64,000 bases of DNA. It comes from Shewanella hanedai. Lineage in GTDB: Bacteria; Pseudomonadota; Gammaproteobacteria; Enterobacterales; Shewanellaceae. The DNA lies in the NCBI RefSeq assembly GCF_007197645.1, contig NZ_VKGK01000003.1, forward strand, positions 62,001-126,000, written 5' to 3'. Position 1 is the stretch's first letter. Each line of letters opens with the position of its first letter. The notes under the pieces are model-generated. The model worked only from the letters and a program-made list of their open reading frames with translations, was not told the DNA's origin and did no database searches. The position numbers were made by a program, and so were the translations under genes. Below, piece after piece: positions 29,996 to 38,422 of this stretch.

Positions 29996-30817
29996 ATGTT
30001 AAAGCTGACAAACACATTTTGTGAAGCACTGATTTGTGGTGAATGGCGTTTAATACCCGTTGAGTCAATCCTTGGAGAAGACGGTATTATACGTAGATGT
30101 CCAGAGTGCCATGCAGCCGTTAAGTTGATGAAGGAAGGTAAAGATGGGCAGCGACCTCATTTTGACCATGATAAGAAAAATCCTGAATGCAGCCTGGGTA
30201 AATCCGTAGGGAAGCAAATTAAGTATGAGCATGTTTCAGTCAAGGTTGCAGTAAAAGACGTAGAAGATAGTGTTAAGTTTGAGAATTTACTTCCCCATTG
30301 TATGGATCGCAGTGAAGTGATCAATGATGGCGATGCCTGTGAAGATATCATTGATGTACAAACTACATTATTGTCTGATTCTGAAAAGCGCCAAGAGATA
30401 AATGCTCGTGTAGGTCAAGGTAAATTTAGACAAGAAGTCATTAGAGTGTGGGGCAGCGAGACCTGTGCATTAACGCTGACACCGGTTAAAGAGATGCTTA
30501 TTGCTTCACATATTAAAGCGTGGCGGAACTGTGAAAATTCAGCCGAGCGATTAGATGGTGTAAATGGCATTTTATTGTGTGCTCATGTCGCTGGCCTGTT
30601 CGATAAACACCGCATCACCTTTAAAAAAGTTGGTCGTGAATTCAGATTGAAACTTGCAGATGATCTCGACAAAACGCTGATGGCTCAACTAGGTATCAAT
30701 GGCGGCGATGCACTCGCGACGGGGAGAATGAATAAAGCAGACTTTGAAAAGTTTGGCGATTACCTCACTCATCACGAAAACATTTTTAATCAGCTAAATG
30801 ATGTCAATATGGCTTAA
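29996..30817 (+). CDS. HNH endonuclease with N-terminal zinc-binding region
   Basis: This 273-residue protein has a C-terminal HNH_2-type nuclease. Its landmarks are GQGKFRQEVIRVWGSETCALT (the FR and CAvTG elements), LIASHIKAW (the first catalytic-type histidine), and DGVNGILLCAHVAGLFDKHRITF (the NG..L, H and FDK elements). The N-terminal third has CPEC, HFDH and a later Cys (about residues 35-66), suggesting a zinc-bound fold. Such nucleases occur in restriction and anti-phage contexts. It has the ribosome site AAGGA and a strong terminator, so it is a single-gene unit next to an integrase relic. Confidence 0.8.
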   Translation: MLKLTNTFCEALICGEWRLIPVESILGEDGIIRRCPECHAAVKLMKEGKDGQRPHFDHDKKNPECSLGKSVGKQIKYEHVSVKVAVKDVEDSVKFENLLPHCMDRSEVINDGDACEDIIDVQTTLLSDSEKRQEINARVGQGKFRQEVIRVWGSETCALTLTPVKEMLIASHIKAWRNCENSAERLDGVNGILLCAHVAGLFDKHRITFKKVGREFRLKLADDLDKTLMAQLGINGGDALATGRMNKADFEKFGDYLTHHENIFNQLNDVNMA

Positions 30818-30840
30818 GAGTTAAAAACCGTCATTGTATA

Positions 30841-30874
30841 AGACAACAATTCCAGTCAATTGTTGTCTGTTTTT
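30841..30874 (+). terminator. Rho-independent terminator of the HNH gene
   Basis: AGACAACAATT (30841-30851) pairs perfectly with AATTGTTGTCT (30858-30868) around a 6-base loop and is followed by GTTTTT. Confidence 0.9.
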
Positions 30875-31144
30875 CTTCAGTAAATTCACCTTTAGTAAGT
30901 GTCCTTGCTATTTCTAGATGTAACCTCCCTGTAAGAATTTGACCGTCTATTGCTAGAAGTAAACCTTTATATCGTTTGATACGTATGAACAGGAACTATC
31001 ACAGATATGAGAGTTCATCTTGTCATTAAATCGAACCGTTTTATATCCGCATGATTGCATTACCGATAATCACGTATCAAAAAGGCAATACAGAAGTGAT
31101 ATCTCAGCATTACATATCTGGAGTTTGTGTGAAGGGGATGATGC
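30875..31144. promoter_or_regulatory. Upstream region of the photolyase gene with an inverted repeat
   Basis: There is no gene here. TTTGATACGT at 30975-30984 has its exact reverse complement at 31072-31081. The arms are about 90 bp apart, so a looped regulator site or chance are both possible. Confidence 0.4.
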
Positions 31145-32740
31145 ATGAGTGATCGAGTTAGCCAGCCAGTACAAAAGCTTAGACTTATTCTGGGTGATCA
31201 ACTTAATGCCTCACACTCTTGGTACAGAGTTAAGTCTCCTAATACTCTGTATGTGATTGCTGAGCTCCATCAAGAAGCAAGCTACACACGGCATCATGTT
31301 CAGAAAGTGTCAGCATTTTTTGCTGCAATGGCTGCTTTTGCTCATGCACTTAAGCAAGCAGGACATCGAGTGCTTCACCTTACATTAGATGAGACATCCC
31401 AATACCAAGACTTACCGGCACTGTTAAGGGATCTTATTGAGTGTTATCAGACTCGAGAGTTTGAATACCAGTTATCGGATGAATATCGCTTACGACAACA
31501 ATTATCGGTGTTTTCTAAATCAATCGAAGTCAGTGTTCAAGCCTATGAAAGCGAACATTTCTATTTGTCTGATGCCGAACTCCCTGATTACTTTACCGCC
31601 GGTAAAAAACACCGTTTAGAGCATTTTTACCGAAAGTTGAGAGTGCGCTTTAACCTGTTGATGGAGCAAGATAAGCCTCAAGGGGGACAGTGGAATTATG
31701 ACGCTGATAATCGACAGAAACTCAAAGTGTCAGATTTTAACGATGTACCCACTCCTTTATTATTCACTAATGATGTCAGGCCGATTTTACAACGGCTTAA
31801 GCGGCATAATATTGAAACAATCGGCGTCGCTCAAGATTATTTACTCTGGCCAATTACTCGTTGCCAGGCAAATCAGTTACTGGCGCATTTTTGTCGGTAT
31901 TGTTTAATCAGGTTTGGGCGGTTCCAAGATGCGATGACATCCAAGCTCGACCCCAAGCTAGGTGCATTAGGCGAAGACAAGCAGTGGACGCTGTATCACT
32001 CACGATTATCATTTGCTATCAACGCCAAGCTGATAAGTCCTAAGCGTGTGGTCGATACCGCGATTGCCGCTTATGAGGCGGCAAACGGAGAGATCACCTT
32101 AGCGCAAATAGAGGGCTTTGTTAGACAAATATTGGGCTGGCGAGAGTTCGTTAGAGGTGTGTATTGGGCAAACATGCCCGAGTATGCAACCCTTAATAAC
32201 TTGTCTGCGACACGGGATCTCCCCAGTTGGTTTTGGAATGGCGACACCAAAATGAACTGTTTACATCATGCCATTAAGCAATCACTAGACTATTCCTACG
32301 CTCATCACATTCAACGCTTAATGGTGACAGGAAATTTTTGCTTAATCTCTGGCATAGACCCTGATCAAGTCGATGACTGGTATTTAGGGATCTATATCGA
32401 TGCGATTGAGTGGGTGGAGATGCCCAATACCCGAGGCATGAGCCAATTTGCCGATGGCGGCATTGTAGGCTCTAAAGCCTATGCAGCCAGTGGAAATTAT
32501 ATCAACAAAATGAGTGATCACTGTGGAGACTGTCGCTATCAAGTTAAGCAAAGTCACACTGAAGATGCCTGTCCGCTGAATGCTTTATACTGGCGATTTA
32601 TGGAACAACATATCGATGACTTTAGCGCGAATCCGCGCACTAAAATGGTTTATGCCAATTGGCTAAAAAAGCCCATTGAGGACAGGGAGTTAATTTTAGC
32701 ACGAGCAGAAAATCTACTCAGTCATATCGACGACATATAA
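31145..32740 (+). CDS. Cryptochrome/photolyase family protein, Fe-S (PhrB/CryPro type)
   Basis: This 531-residue flavoprotein belongs to the deoxyribodipyrimidine photolyase-related group. Members use FAD and a [4Fe-4S] cluster and repair (6-4) photoproducts with light. The four cluster cysteines are visible: one in KMNCLHHAI, CGDC at about 456-459, and one in EDACPLNALYW. The N-terminus RLILGDQLNASHSWYR and the FAD-binding WREFVRGVYW and MVTGNFCLISGIDP are characteristic. It is followed closely by a flavin reductase-like gene. Confidence 0.9.
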   Translation: MSDRVSQPVQKLRLILGDQLNASHSWYRVKSPNTLYVIAELHQEASYTRHHVQKVSAFFAAMAAFAHALKQAGHRVLHLTLDETSQYQDLPALLRDLIECYQTREFEYQLSDEYRLRQQLSVFSKSIEVSVQAYESEHFYLSDAELPDYFTAGKKHRLEHFYRKLRVRFNLLMEQDKPQGGQWNYDADNRQKLKVSDFNDVPTPLLFTNDVRPILQRLKRHNIETIGVAQDYLLWPITRCQANQLLAHFCRYCLIRFGRFQDAMTSKLDPKLGALGEDKQWTLYHSRLSFAINAKLISPKRVVDTAIAAYEAANGEITLAQIEGFVRQILGWREFVRGVYWANMPEYATLNNLSATRDLPSWFWNGDTKMNCLHHAIKQSLDYSYAHHIQRLMVTGNFCLISGIDPDQVDDWYLGIYIDAIEWVEMPNTRGMSQFADGGIVGSKAYAASGNYINKMSDHCGDCRYQVKQSHTEDACPLNALYWRFMEQHIDDFSANPRTKMVYANWLKKPIEDRELILARAENLLSHIDDI

Positions 32741-32799
32741 TACCAATCAGTATAAATACTTGTTTGTTCAGCGAGAGTTTGTTTTTTAAGGACATAATG

Positions 32800-33435
32800 A
32801 TGAAACATTTAACAACCACCGACATTGCTCAGATGGAGCAACGAAGTCGCGCAAGATTGATCAATAGCCTATCAGGCTTTAAAAGCGCCAATCTAATTGG
32901 TAGCCAAGATGATAAAGGCTGTACTAATTTGTCCATCGTCAGTTCGGTATTTCATCTTGGTGCAAATCCTGCGCTAATGGGGATGATTATTCGACCTGAT
33001 GGTGTTCCACGAGATACCTTAAGTAATATTAAGCAAACAGGAAGCTACACCATTAACCATGTGTCATCTGACATTTACTGTAAAGCTCATCAAACATCGG
33101 CGCGTTATGACGCCAACGTCTCTGAGTTTGGAGAGGTTGGGTTAACAGAGGAATATGTCGAGGGCGTTATTGCCCCCTTTGTGCAGGAAAGTCAGCTTAA
33201 GTTCTCTCTTGAAGTCCGAGAAATCACTCAGTTGATGGTTAACAACACCATCATGGTGATTGGTGAAATAAAGCATATTATCGTGGATGAACTGGGTATG
33301 AATCCAGATGGTTACATCGACATTGAAGCACTTGATACAGTCACCATCTCAGGTCTTGATAGTTACCATCAAACAAAACGGTTAGCGCGTTTGAGTTACG
33401 CTAAACCAGGAAAGGAGCTTGATAAACTGCCATAA
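32800..33435 (+). CDS. Flavin reductase-like domain protein
   Basis: This 211-residue protein has the FMN-binding split-barrel of the flavin reductase-like family: SNLIG-like KSANLIGSQDDKGCTNLSIVSSVFHLGANP, GMIIRPDGVPRDTLSNIKQTG and YTINHV. ATG 32800 is chosen because AAGGA lies 7 bases upstream; a longer frame from 32764 lacks a ribosome site. It lies 59 bp after the photolyase-like gene in the same direction, so it may be co-transcribed and supply reduced flavin; that role is an inference. Confidence 0.85.
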   Translation: MKHLTTTDIAQMEQRSRARLINSLSGFKSANLIGSQDDKGCTNLSIVSSVFHLGANPALMGMIIRPDGVPRDTLSNIKQTGSYTINHVSSDIYCKAHQTSARYDANVSEFGEVGLTEEYVEGVIAPFVQESQLKFSLEVREITQLMVNNTIMVIGEIKHIIVDELGMNPDGYIDIEALDTVTISGLDSYHQTKRLARLSYAKPGKELDKLP

Positions 33436-33549
33436 AATGATGACCAAGCATTATGATATCGCCGCTAATTTATAGAATCAGTAAGTCATTTCTGAGTAAC
33501 TCGAATCTTAAGTACACAAGATGAGCTTGTTTTACTATGGCAGTGTAGA

Positions 33550-33631
33550 TGCAGCTGTGAGCTTCGATTTCAAGGATGAAATCGTAGAGCGTATAGGGAC
33601 ATATTTATAGCGTCTCACAGAAGTAGCTGCA
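33550..33631. repeat. Structured palindromic repeat (REP/MITE-like)
   Basis: TGCAGCTGTGAG at 33550-33561 pairs imperfectly with CTCACAG...AGCTGCA at 33614-33631. Inside, GATTTCA and TGAAATC form a second short stem. The organisation is that of a mobile intergenic repeat. Its copy number elsewhere cannot be judged from this window. Confidence 0.5.
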
Positions 33632-33771
33632 CATCAGCCTGCGGCAAGCAATAGATTACTTTGAACCTAGTTGAACTCAAGAAACGAAACAGATAACAAT
33701 GAAGGTTGATGTATCAGAGCGTACCAGTAATGAACTGCTCAACAAGTGTCAGTGAACACTTGATGTAATTA

Positions 33772-33786
33772 TGGTCTCCCCACAGG
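33772..33786. other. attL: 15-bp copy of the tRNA-Arg(CCT) 3' end
   Basis: TGGTCTCCCCACAGG matches the tRNA gene at 45807-45821 exactly, including the encoded CCA; the next base differs. The rest of a tRNA is absent here. Confidence 0.88.
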
Positions 33787-33912
33787 TGAGGTGTTTCGAG
33801 GTTAATCAAAATTAACTGAAATTAATGAATCTTTATTTATCAATTGGTTATGTTGTTATCCACGTTTTTGACATTAACCAAAATTACTGTAGATTGGTCT
33901 AAATTAACCCCC

Positions 33913-33937
33913 GTGGTGGCACAGGGGCGGCACAGGG
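33913..33937. repeat. Integrase arm-type site, left copy
   Basis: This is a 25-bp sequence made of GTGGCACAGG and GCGGCACAGG in direct repeat. It recurs at 45732-45756 in the same orientation with one mismatch. Both copies lie just inside the att repeats, as expected for integrase arm sites. Confidence 0.75.
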
Positions 33938-33964
33938 AAAGGCTATTTTTGAGGCTAAGTGATT

Positions 33965-35269
33965 ATGAGTGTTAATATTCCTTTTACAAAACGTAGTTTC
34001 GAACAGCTCGAAAAACCCTTAAAACGCTATAGAATTCACGATTATGGCCAAAAAAGCTCTGTTAAAGGCCTTATTTTGGATGTTTTGCCATCAGGAAAAC
34101 AGATTTTTCGCTTTCGTCGCAAGCACTTAGGAAAAGACGTTACTGTCTCCCTTGGATATTTCCCAAATATTACTATTGAGAACGCAAGAAAACTGGCGCT
34201 AAAACACGCTTCAGATCTGTCTCAAGGTCAAAATCCCAACGAAGTAAAACGCGAGAAAAAACAGCTGGCTGATCGTGAACGTGCCTTGTCTATGACAGTA
34301 CAACAACTCTTCGATGTGTACGAAGTTGAGTTTCAGCTAAAGATTAAAACCAATGAGAGGCGACCAAAATCCCTACGTGATATTCAATCTCTCTGGAAAG
34401 CCCATCTTCAATCTAGAGTCGCTCATCTGCAAGTTGGTGAACTAAGCCGCTTAGATGCCAATAATCTGCTTAAAAAAATCCTCATTAGTAAGACTGTGCC
34501 AATTCGCAATAAATGCCTGTCGTTGATGAAGTCGATGTACAACGAACAAGAGCCTAACCCCTTTGCCAAGATAAAAAAGCTCGCTGGTGTAAAACGTGAA
34601 CGAGTGCTCAGTAAGCTTGAAGTTAAAAATCTGCTCGATGCCCTCAACTATGAAGAGCAGATCTATCAAGATGTGATTAAGCTGCTTTTGCTTACTGGCC
34701 AACGCAAAAGCTGTGTGTTTGCCATGGAGTGGCGCGAGGTGGATCACGAGCGCGGTGTTTGGATTATTCCAACCAGTAAAATGAAAGCTAAGCGGCCTCA
34801 TGCTGTGCCGTTAACGATTGAGGTGATGGATATCCTTAAACGCAGAAGTGCAGAAGCTGTGCAAGGTGAGAAATATGTCTTTCCCGCTAATCGCAGCCAG
34901 ACAGGGCACATCGCCGAAAACTCAGGCAAGGGTAGCTTCTGGTGGCGCATAACTGAAAGAGCAGGTCTGCGCAGCGAGGAGAAAGAACAAAACGTCACTA
35001 TCCATGATTTGAGGCGAACCATTGCCAGTTGGAGTGTAATGCGTGGCGGCAACATTCAGATGACCAGTAAACTGCTAGGTCACAGTGATATCAGTATCAC
35101 CGCCAGCACCTATGCTCATTTAGATGTTGAGCAGGTGAGGGCAGAGCTTGGCATCACCACGGCAGAACTAATGGGACTGAATTTAGAAGAGTCTAAAGTG
35201 GATAAGCTAGTGAAGGAGATACAACAGCTCTCAGAGGAGGAAAGACGAGAGCTGTTGGGTAGGATTTAA
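33965..35269 (+). CDS. int: Tyrosine recombinase/integrase (P4-type, DUF4102 N-terminus)
   Basis: This is a 434-residue site-specific recombinase. The N-terminal arm-binding domain reads RIHDYGQKSSVKGLILDVLPSG and VTVSLGYFPNITIENARKLA. The catalytic core shows the arginine in LLLTGQRKSCVFAMEW, HDLRRTIASW (HxxR), LGHSDISITASTYAHLD (His and the nucleophilic Tyr). ATG 33965 is preferred to GTG 33959, as GAGG then sits 10 bases upstream. It lies at the end of the island far from the intact tRNA and points inward. Diverged copies of its 3' end recur at 36095-36270 and 37264-37407. Confidence 0.92.
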   Translation: MSVNIPFTKRSFEQLEKPLKRYRIHDYGQKSSVKGLILDVLPSGKQIFRFRRKHLGKDVTVSLGYFPNITIENARKLALKHASDLSQGQNPNEVKREKKQLADRERALSMTVQQLFDVYEVEFQLKIKTNERRPKSLRDIQSLWKAHLQSRVAHLQVGELSRLDANNLLKKILISKTVPIRNKCLSLMKSMYNEQEPNPFAKIKKLAGVKRERVLSKLEVKNLLDALNYEEQIYQDVIKLLLLTGQRKSCVFAMEWREVDHERGVWIIPTSKMKAKRPHAVPLTIEVMDILKRRSAEAVQGEKYVFPANRSQTGHIAENSGKGSFWWRITERAGLRSEEKEQNVTIHDLRRTIASWSVMRGGNIQMTSKLLGHSDISITASTYAHLDVEQVRAELGITTAELMGLNLEESKVDKLVKEIQQLSEEERRELLGRI

Positions 35270-35287
35270 TTTAGAGTAATTTAAGCA

Positions 35288-35905
35288 TTATTTATCTGTA
35301 TCTTTTGAATTAATCTGTAATAGTTCTTTTTCAATAATCGTTGCTGATTTGTAATGTCTTGTAGAAGCAAAAATTAATATTGAAATGAACATCATAACCA
35401 TTGAAAGTAAATACACTAGTAATATCGCGATAGGAGTATTAGTTGTTGTACTAATTGCTACTATAGTTGGGCTTGATATGAAGAGTATTGAAGCTGTGAA
35501 AATATTGTAGTAATGGTTTAATTTGTCAGGTTTGCTTATTTTAATTTTCATTTTATTATCTTCTATGAAAATATAATAGTTAGCATTTAGGTATGTTCTA
35601 AAAGGGATTTTTGAACCTAGTTCTTTATGCGTGTTTAGTATACAAATAGCTTTTTCTTTGTCCACTTTTATACCATGAGCTAATCTGAAATATTCAGAGT
35701 CGATTTCATCTTGAATGTTTTGTTTTATCAGTTTATCCGCATCTTTATCGGTTAATACTTCTTTTAGTAAATTCATCCTCCTTTTCTTGTAACCATCAAG
35801 AAAAGGGATGATATTCTTAAGGTTAACAATAACGGTTAGCCCCAGAAAGGCCAAAACACCCACAACACCATATTTATCAAGAGTGCTAAAAAATAGTTCG
35901 GTCAT
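35288..35905 (-). CDS. Small membrane protein of unknown function (island cargo)
   Basis: This is a 205-residue protein with three predicted membrane segments: YGVVGVLAFLGLTVIVNL near the N-terminus, then, after about 90 cytosolic residues rich in Lys and Asp, IFTASILFISSPTIVAIS and IAILLVYLLSMVMMFISILIFA near the C-terminus. I recognise no family. It is AT-rich, unlike the flagellar genes, and sits between the integrase and the first integrase-tail copy, in the place where anti-phage cargo is common. Function is unknown. Confidence 0.7.
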   Translation of the reverse strand: MTELFFSTLDKYGVVGVLAFLGLTVIVNLKNIIPFLDGYKKRRMNLLKEVLTDKDADKLIKQNIQDEIDSEYFRLAHGIKVDKEKAICILNTHKELGSKIPFRTYLNANYYIFIEDNKMKIKISKPDKLNHYYNIFTASILFISSPTIVAISTTTNTPIAILLVYLLSMVMMFISILIFASTRHYKSATIIEKELLQINSKDTDK

Positions 35906-36401
35906 TAATCATTCCCTAATCAACTGTTAAAGCTATAAAATAATAATCTATTAAATCATATACAACATGTGGTGTTAAACAAAATGTGAGGTGATAGTGT
36001 CATGCGTGGCAGTTTTTTTATTTTAAATTCAAATATGCTGTAATCTACTAGGTCGCAGTCTCCTGTCGTTAGGCAGAGATCTAACAAGTGGCGGCATCAC
36101 CGCCAGCACCTATGCCCATCTTGATATTGAACAGGTGAGGGCAGAGCTTGGCATCACCACGGCAGAACTGATGGGGCTGAATGTGATGGAGTCTAAAGTG
36201 GATAAGCTAGTGAAGGAGATACAACAGCTTTCAGAGGAGGAAAGAAGAGAGCTGTTTGATAGGGTTTAATCAACTAAAATAAATCCCCCCACTCTCATGT
36301 ATTTTTTGTAAACCTTAAGTTTGGTTGTGCGTTTGCATATGTGTTTTTGAGTGCATGTGTGTTATATATTCTTCCAATTATATGCCAAACATGGAGGTTG
36401 T
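35906..36401. other. Gap holding an integrase-tail relic
   Basis: The first part carries the promoter region of the membrane-protein gene. From about 35999 it resembles the mangled C-terminal part of the integrase (ATGCGTGGC, then CTAGGTCGCAG). From 36095 it is an almost clean copy of the integrase 3' end. After 36271 it leads into the ribosome site of the next gene. Confidence 0.7.
36095..36270 (+). pseudogene. Integrase 3'-end copy, tail 2
   Basis: This segment aligns without gaps to 35095-35270, exactly 1000 bp away. I count 17 mismatches in 170 positions, so about 90% identity. It would encode ITASTYAHLDIEQVRAELGI and so on to ELFDRV and a stop. The divergence means it came from a related integrase, not from a recent copy of the present one. 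Confidence 0.85.
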
Positions 36402-36755
36402 ATGTCATCAGTGAAAGGTGATTATTGTAATATTGGTCAGTTTGACCCATCTAGCCGTACTATTGATAGTGTAAAGGAAATGAACCGTATATCAGATATG
36501 GCTAGCCTACTTGAAAAAATAATATCAATGGTTCCATTTTTTCAAATCTTTGCAGGGCGTAGCACTTATGCTTTTGCGGGTATGGTGTCTCAAGGAGAGC
36601 AAGTAAGGTCATCTGACTGGCAAACATTTTCTGATTCCTTAAAGGGAGTTGGTGCTATAAAGAAAAAAGAATTAGAGAGAGTAGCATTTCAAGCTGGTTA
36701 CTATTCAATTGGCGAGGAAGCTAAATTCTGGAGGTGTGTATACAATGCATTATAA
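36402..36755 (+). CDS. Hypothetical protein (island cargo)
   Basis: This is a 117-residue protein starting MSSVKGDYCNIGQFDPSS. ATG 36402 is preferred because GGAGG is 6-10 bases upstream. A central hydrophobic stretch (MVPFFQIFAGRSTYAFAGMV) may contact membrane. No family is recognised. It overlaps the next gene by 11 bases, so the two are translated together. Confidence 0.6.
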   Translation: MSSVKGDYCNIGQFDPSSRTIDSVKEMNRISDMASLLEKIISMVPFFQIFAGRSTYAFAGMVSQGEQVRSSDWQTFSDSLKGVGAIKKKELERVAFQAGYYSIGEEAKFWRCVYNAL

Positions 36756-37251
36756 AATTAGAAATATATGTCTCCTATCTATATTAGCCATTTCAGCTAA
36801 TGCAAGTGCTCTATCATGGCCATATTCTGAAACAGCTTTGCTAAATGATGTAAATGAAGCGCATACAGCACTAGAAGATAAGACAGAGTTCTGTATGGCT
36901 TTACGAAAGCGTGAATTGCCAGAGATACAAAGTGACTGGTTATACTCATTGCCAGAAAAAAAACGAAAAGGGATATTATTCATCGTCTCTATGATGGTAT
37001 TAGATCGGTGTACGAATGAAGAAAGTGTTAAGTATGCAACTGCAATAATGCGTTACACCGCAGAAACAGAAGATGAAAAATTGCTGAAAGATTGGATGAC
37101 GTTAAATAACTATCGCTTTCAGCGAGAGATATTTAATGAATTTTCAGATATCCCTTCTAGCAAAATAATTGAGCTATCAGAACGTCCTGAACTTTATTAC
37201 CCATTTGAACCTATGGGAGCAGAAACCCGCGTCGTGTTAGAAAGCAAATAG
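36745..37251 (+). CDS. Hypothetical exported protein (island cargo)
   Basis: This is a 168-residue protein with a likely signal peptide (NICLLSILAISANASA-LSW). The mature part is mainly helical and charged (TEDEKLLKDWMTLNNYRFQ) with two cysteines. No family is recognised. ATG 36745 has GGAGG 10 bases upstream. Together with the overlapping gene before it, it forms a two-gene cargo module that ends in integrase tail 3. Confidence 0.6.
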   Translation: MHYKIRNICLLSILAISANASALSWPYSETALLNDVNEAHTALEDKTEFCMALRKRELPEIQSDWLYSLPEKKRKGILFIVSMMVLDRCTNEESVKYATAIMRYTAETEDEKLLKDWMTLNNYRFQREIFNEFSDIPSSKIIELSERPELYYPFEPMGAETRVVLESK

Positions 37252-37263
37252 TAGCCATCACTG

Positions 37264-37407
37264 TCATCACGACGGCAGAACTGATGGGGCTGGATGTGGC
37301 TGTGTTTGTGAAAGAGTCAAAAGTGGATAAGCTACTAAGATTGTGTAAAAGTAGAGGTAGAACAGCTCTCAGAGGAGGAAAGGCGAGAGCTGTTTAATAG
37401 GGTTTAA
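37264..37407 (+). pseudogene. Integrase 3'-end copy, tail 3
   Basis: ATCACGACGGCAGAACTGAT and the later CAGCTCTCAGAGGAGGAAAG, GAGAGCTGTTTAATAGGG match the integrase end, with an insertion of a few codons and a frameshift in the middle. Sequence after the stop (TCAACTGAAT...CCCC) also resembles that after tail 2. Confidence 0.8.
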
Positions 37408-37519
37408 TCAACTGAATCTAATTCCCCGACTCAGATGAGGATAAGTATCTGAGTTCATTCGAAAGCCCTAATTCGCTCCGACTCACATTTTTTCAAAGAA
37501 GTTAATTCAATTAAGTGTA

Positions 37520-38422
37520 TTAATCCTTTTTTTCGAAGGAGGCTCTCAGCTTCTCATATGTTTTAAATGGAGTGTCAAGTTCGATACCATTTTGTACCAA
37601 ACTTTCATTTAATTTTTGTGAAATAAATAGTGTGTAGTATTTTAAGTACCACCTTTTGTCGTTAGGGAACTTCCAAGTAATACCATCATTTTCTGCTACA
37701 TATCTATGTATAAGTTTGTTAAAGATATATGTATTTGAGGTTCTAACACAGTTAAGGCATATGACATTAGCATTTTGGAGGAATGCTGTATTAAGTCGAA
37801 TAGGTTTTTCAAAAAAACCTTTATGACTATCAATTCCAAGTTTAATGGCATTTTTTGAACCTAGAAGGCCTGCACGATGAACAATACAGTGTCTTAATTG
37901 GCATAACTGTTCAAATAACTGTAAGCATTCGGTTACTTCTTGACCTTTTGTTTCCTGTGTATTAATGGTTATTTTTAGATAGTCTATTAAAGCTTTTGTA
38001 ATTAAGTGTTTGCTAATGAAGGTGTGGTTTTCCATCAAAGCTTCGGGAAGCAATTCTCTCGTGTGATGAAGTGCTGCAGCATATGTAAGTGGTTGCTCTA
38101 AACAGGCATTATAAGAGTGAATATCAAATGTTATAACTTCCCTTATAATGGTGCGAAAATATGACTCTACATTTGATACGAAGCCTAAAAGAAACAAATT
38201 ATAAATATCGCGGTCTTCATCGTTGTCTGCACTAAGTAAATCCTCTCGCTCTAGAAGTCCTACCTTTTTAATTAATGCTTGGTTACGTTTCATGTAAACA
38301 TCTATAGGTGAAGATGAAACGAGCGTCGTGTTATCAAATACATTGTCAGTATTAAAAACAATAGATGGGGAAGAGCCATTTAAACTTGCAAAATATGGTA
38401 CTGCTTTTTTTGGTTTAGCCAT
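37520..38422 (-). CDS. HEPN-motif protein, putative RNase effector
   Basis: This is a 300-residue protein. The segment QLRHCIVHRAG carries the R-x4-H pattern (R177, H182) typical of HEPN RNases, within helices such as NLFLLGFVSNVESYFRTIIREV and CLQLFEQLCQLRHC. It resembles the RiboL-PSP-HEPN or MAE_28990-like group. HEPN effectors cleave cellular RNA in many abortive-infection and toxin systems. Its start overlaps the stop of the ATPase gene by one base (TAATG), so the two are translated in coupled fashion. RNase activity is inferred. Confidence 0.68.
   Translation of the reverse strand: MAKPKKAVPYFASLNGSSPSIVFNTDNVFDNTTLVSSSPIDVYMKRNQALIKKVGLLEREDLLSADNDEDRDIYNLFLLGFVSNVESYFRTIIREVITFDIHSYNACLEQPLTYAAALHHTRELLPEALMENHTFISKHLITKALIDYLKITINTQETKGQEVTECLQLFEQLCQLRHCIVHRAGLLGSKNAIKLGIDSHKGFFEKPIRLNTAFLQNANVICLNCVRTSNTYIFNKLIHRYVAENDGITWKFPNDKRWYLKYYTLFISQKLNESLVQNGIELDTPFKTYEKLRASFEKKD

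Noticed and set aside
33436..33549. Insertion sequence next to the island
   Set aside because: No transposase or terminal repeats were found here or anywhere in the window.
33772..33786. Possible second tRNA-Arg gene
   Set aside because: Only the last 15 bases of the tRNA are present; no D arm or anticodon arm follows, so it is the att copy.
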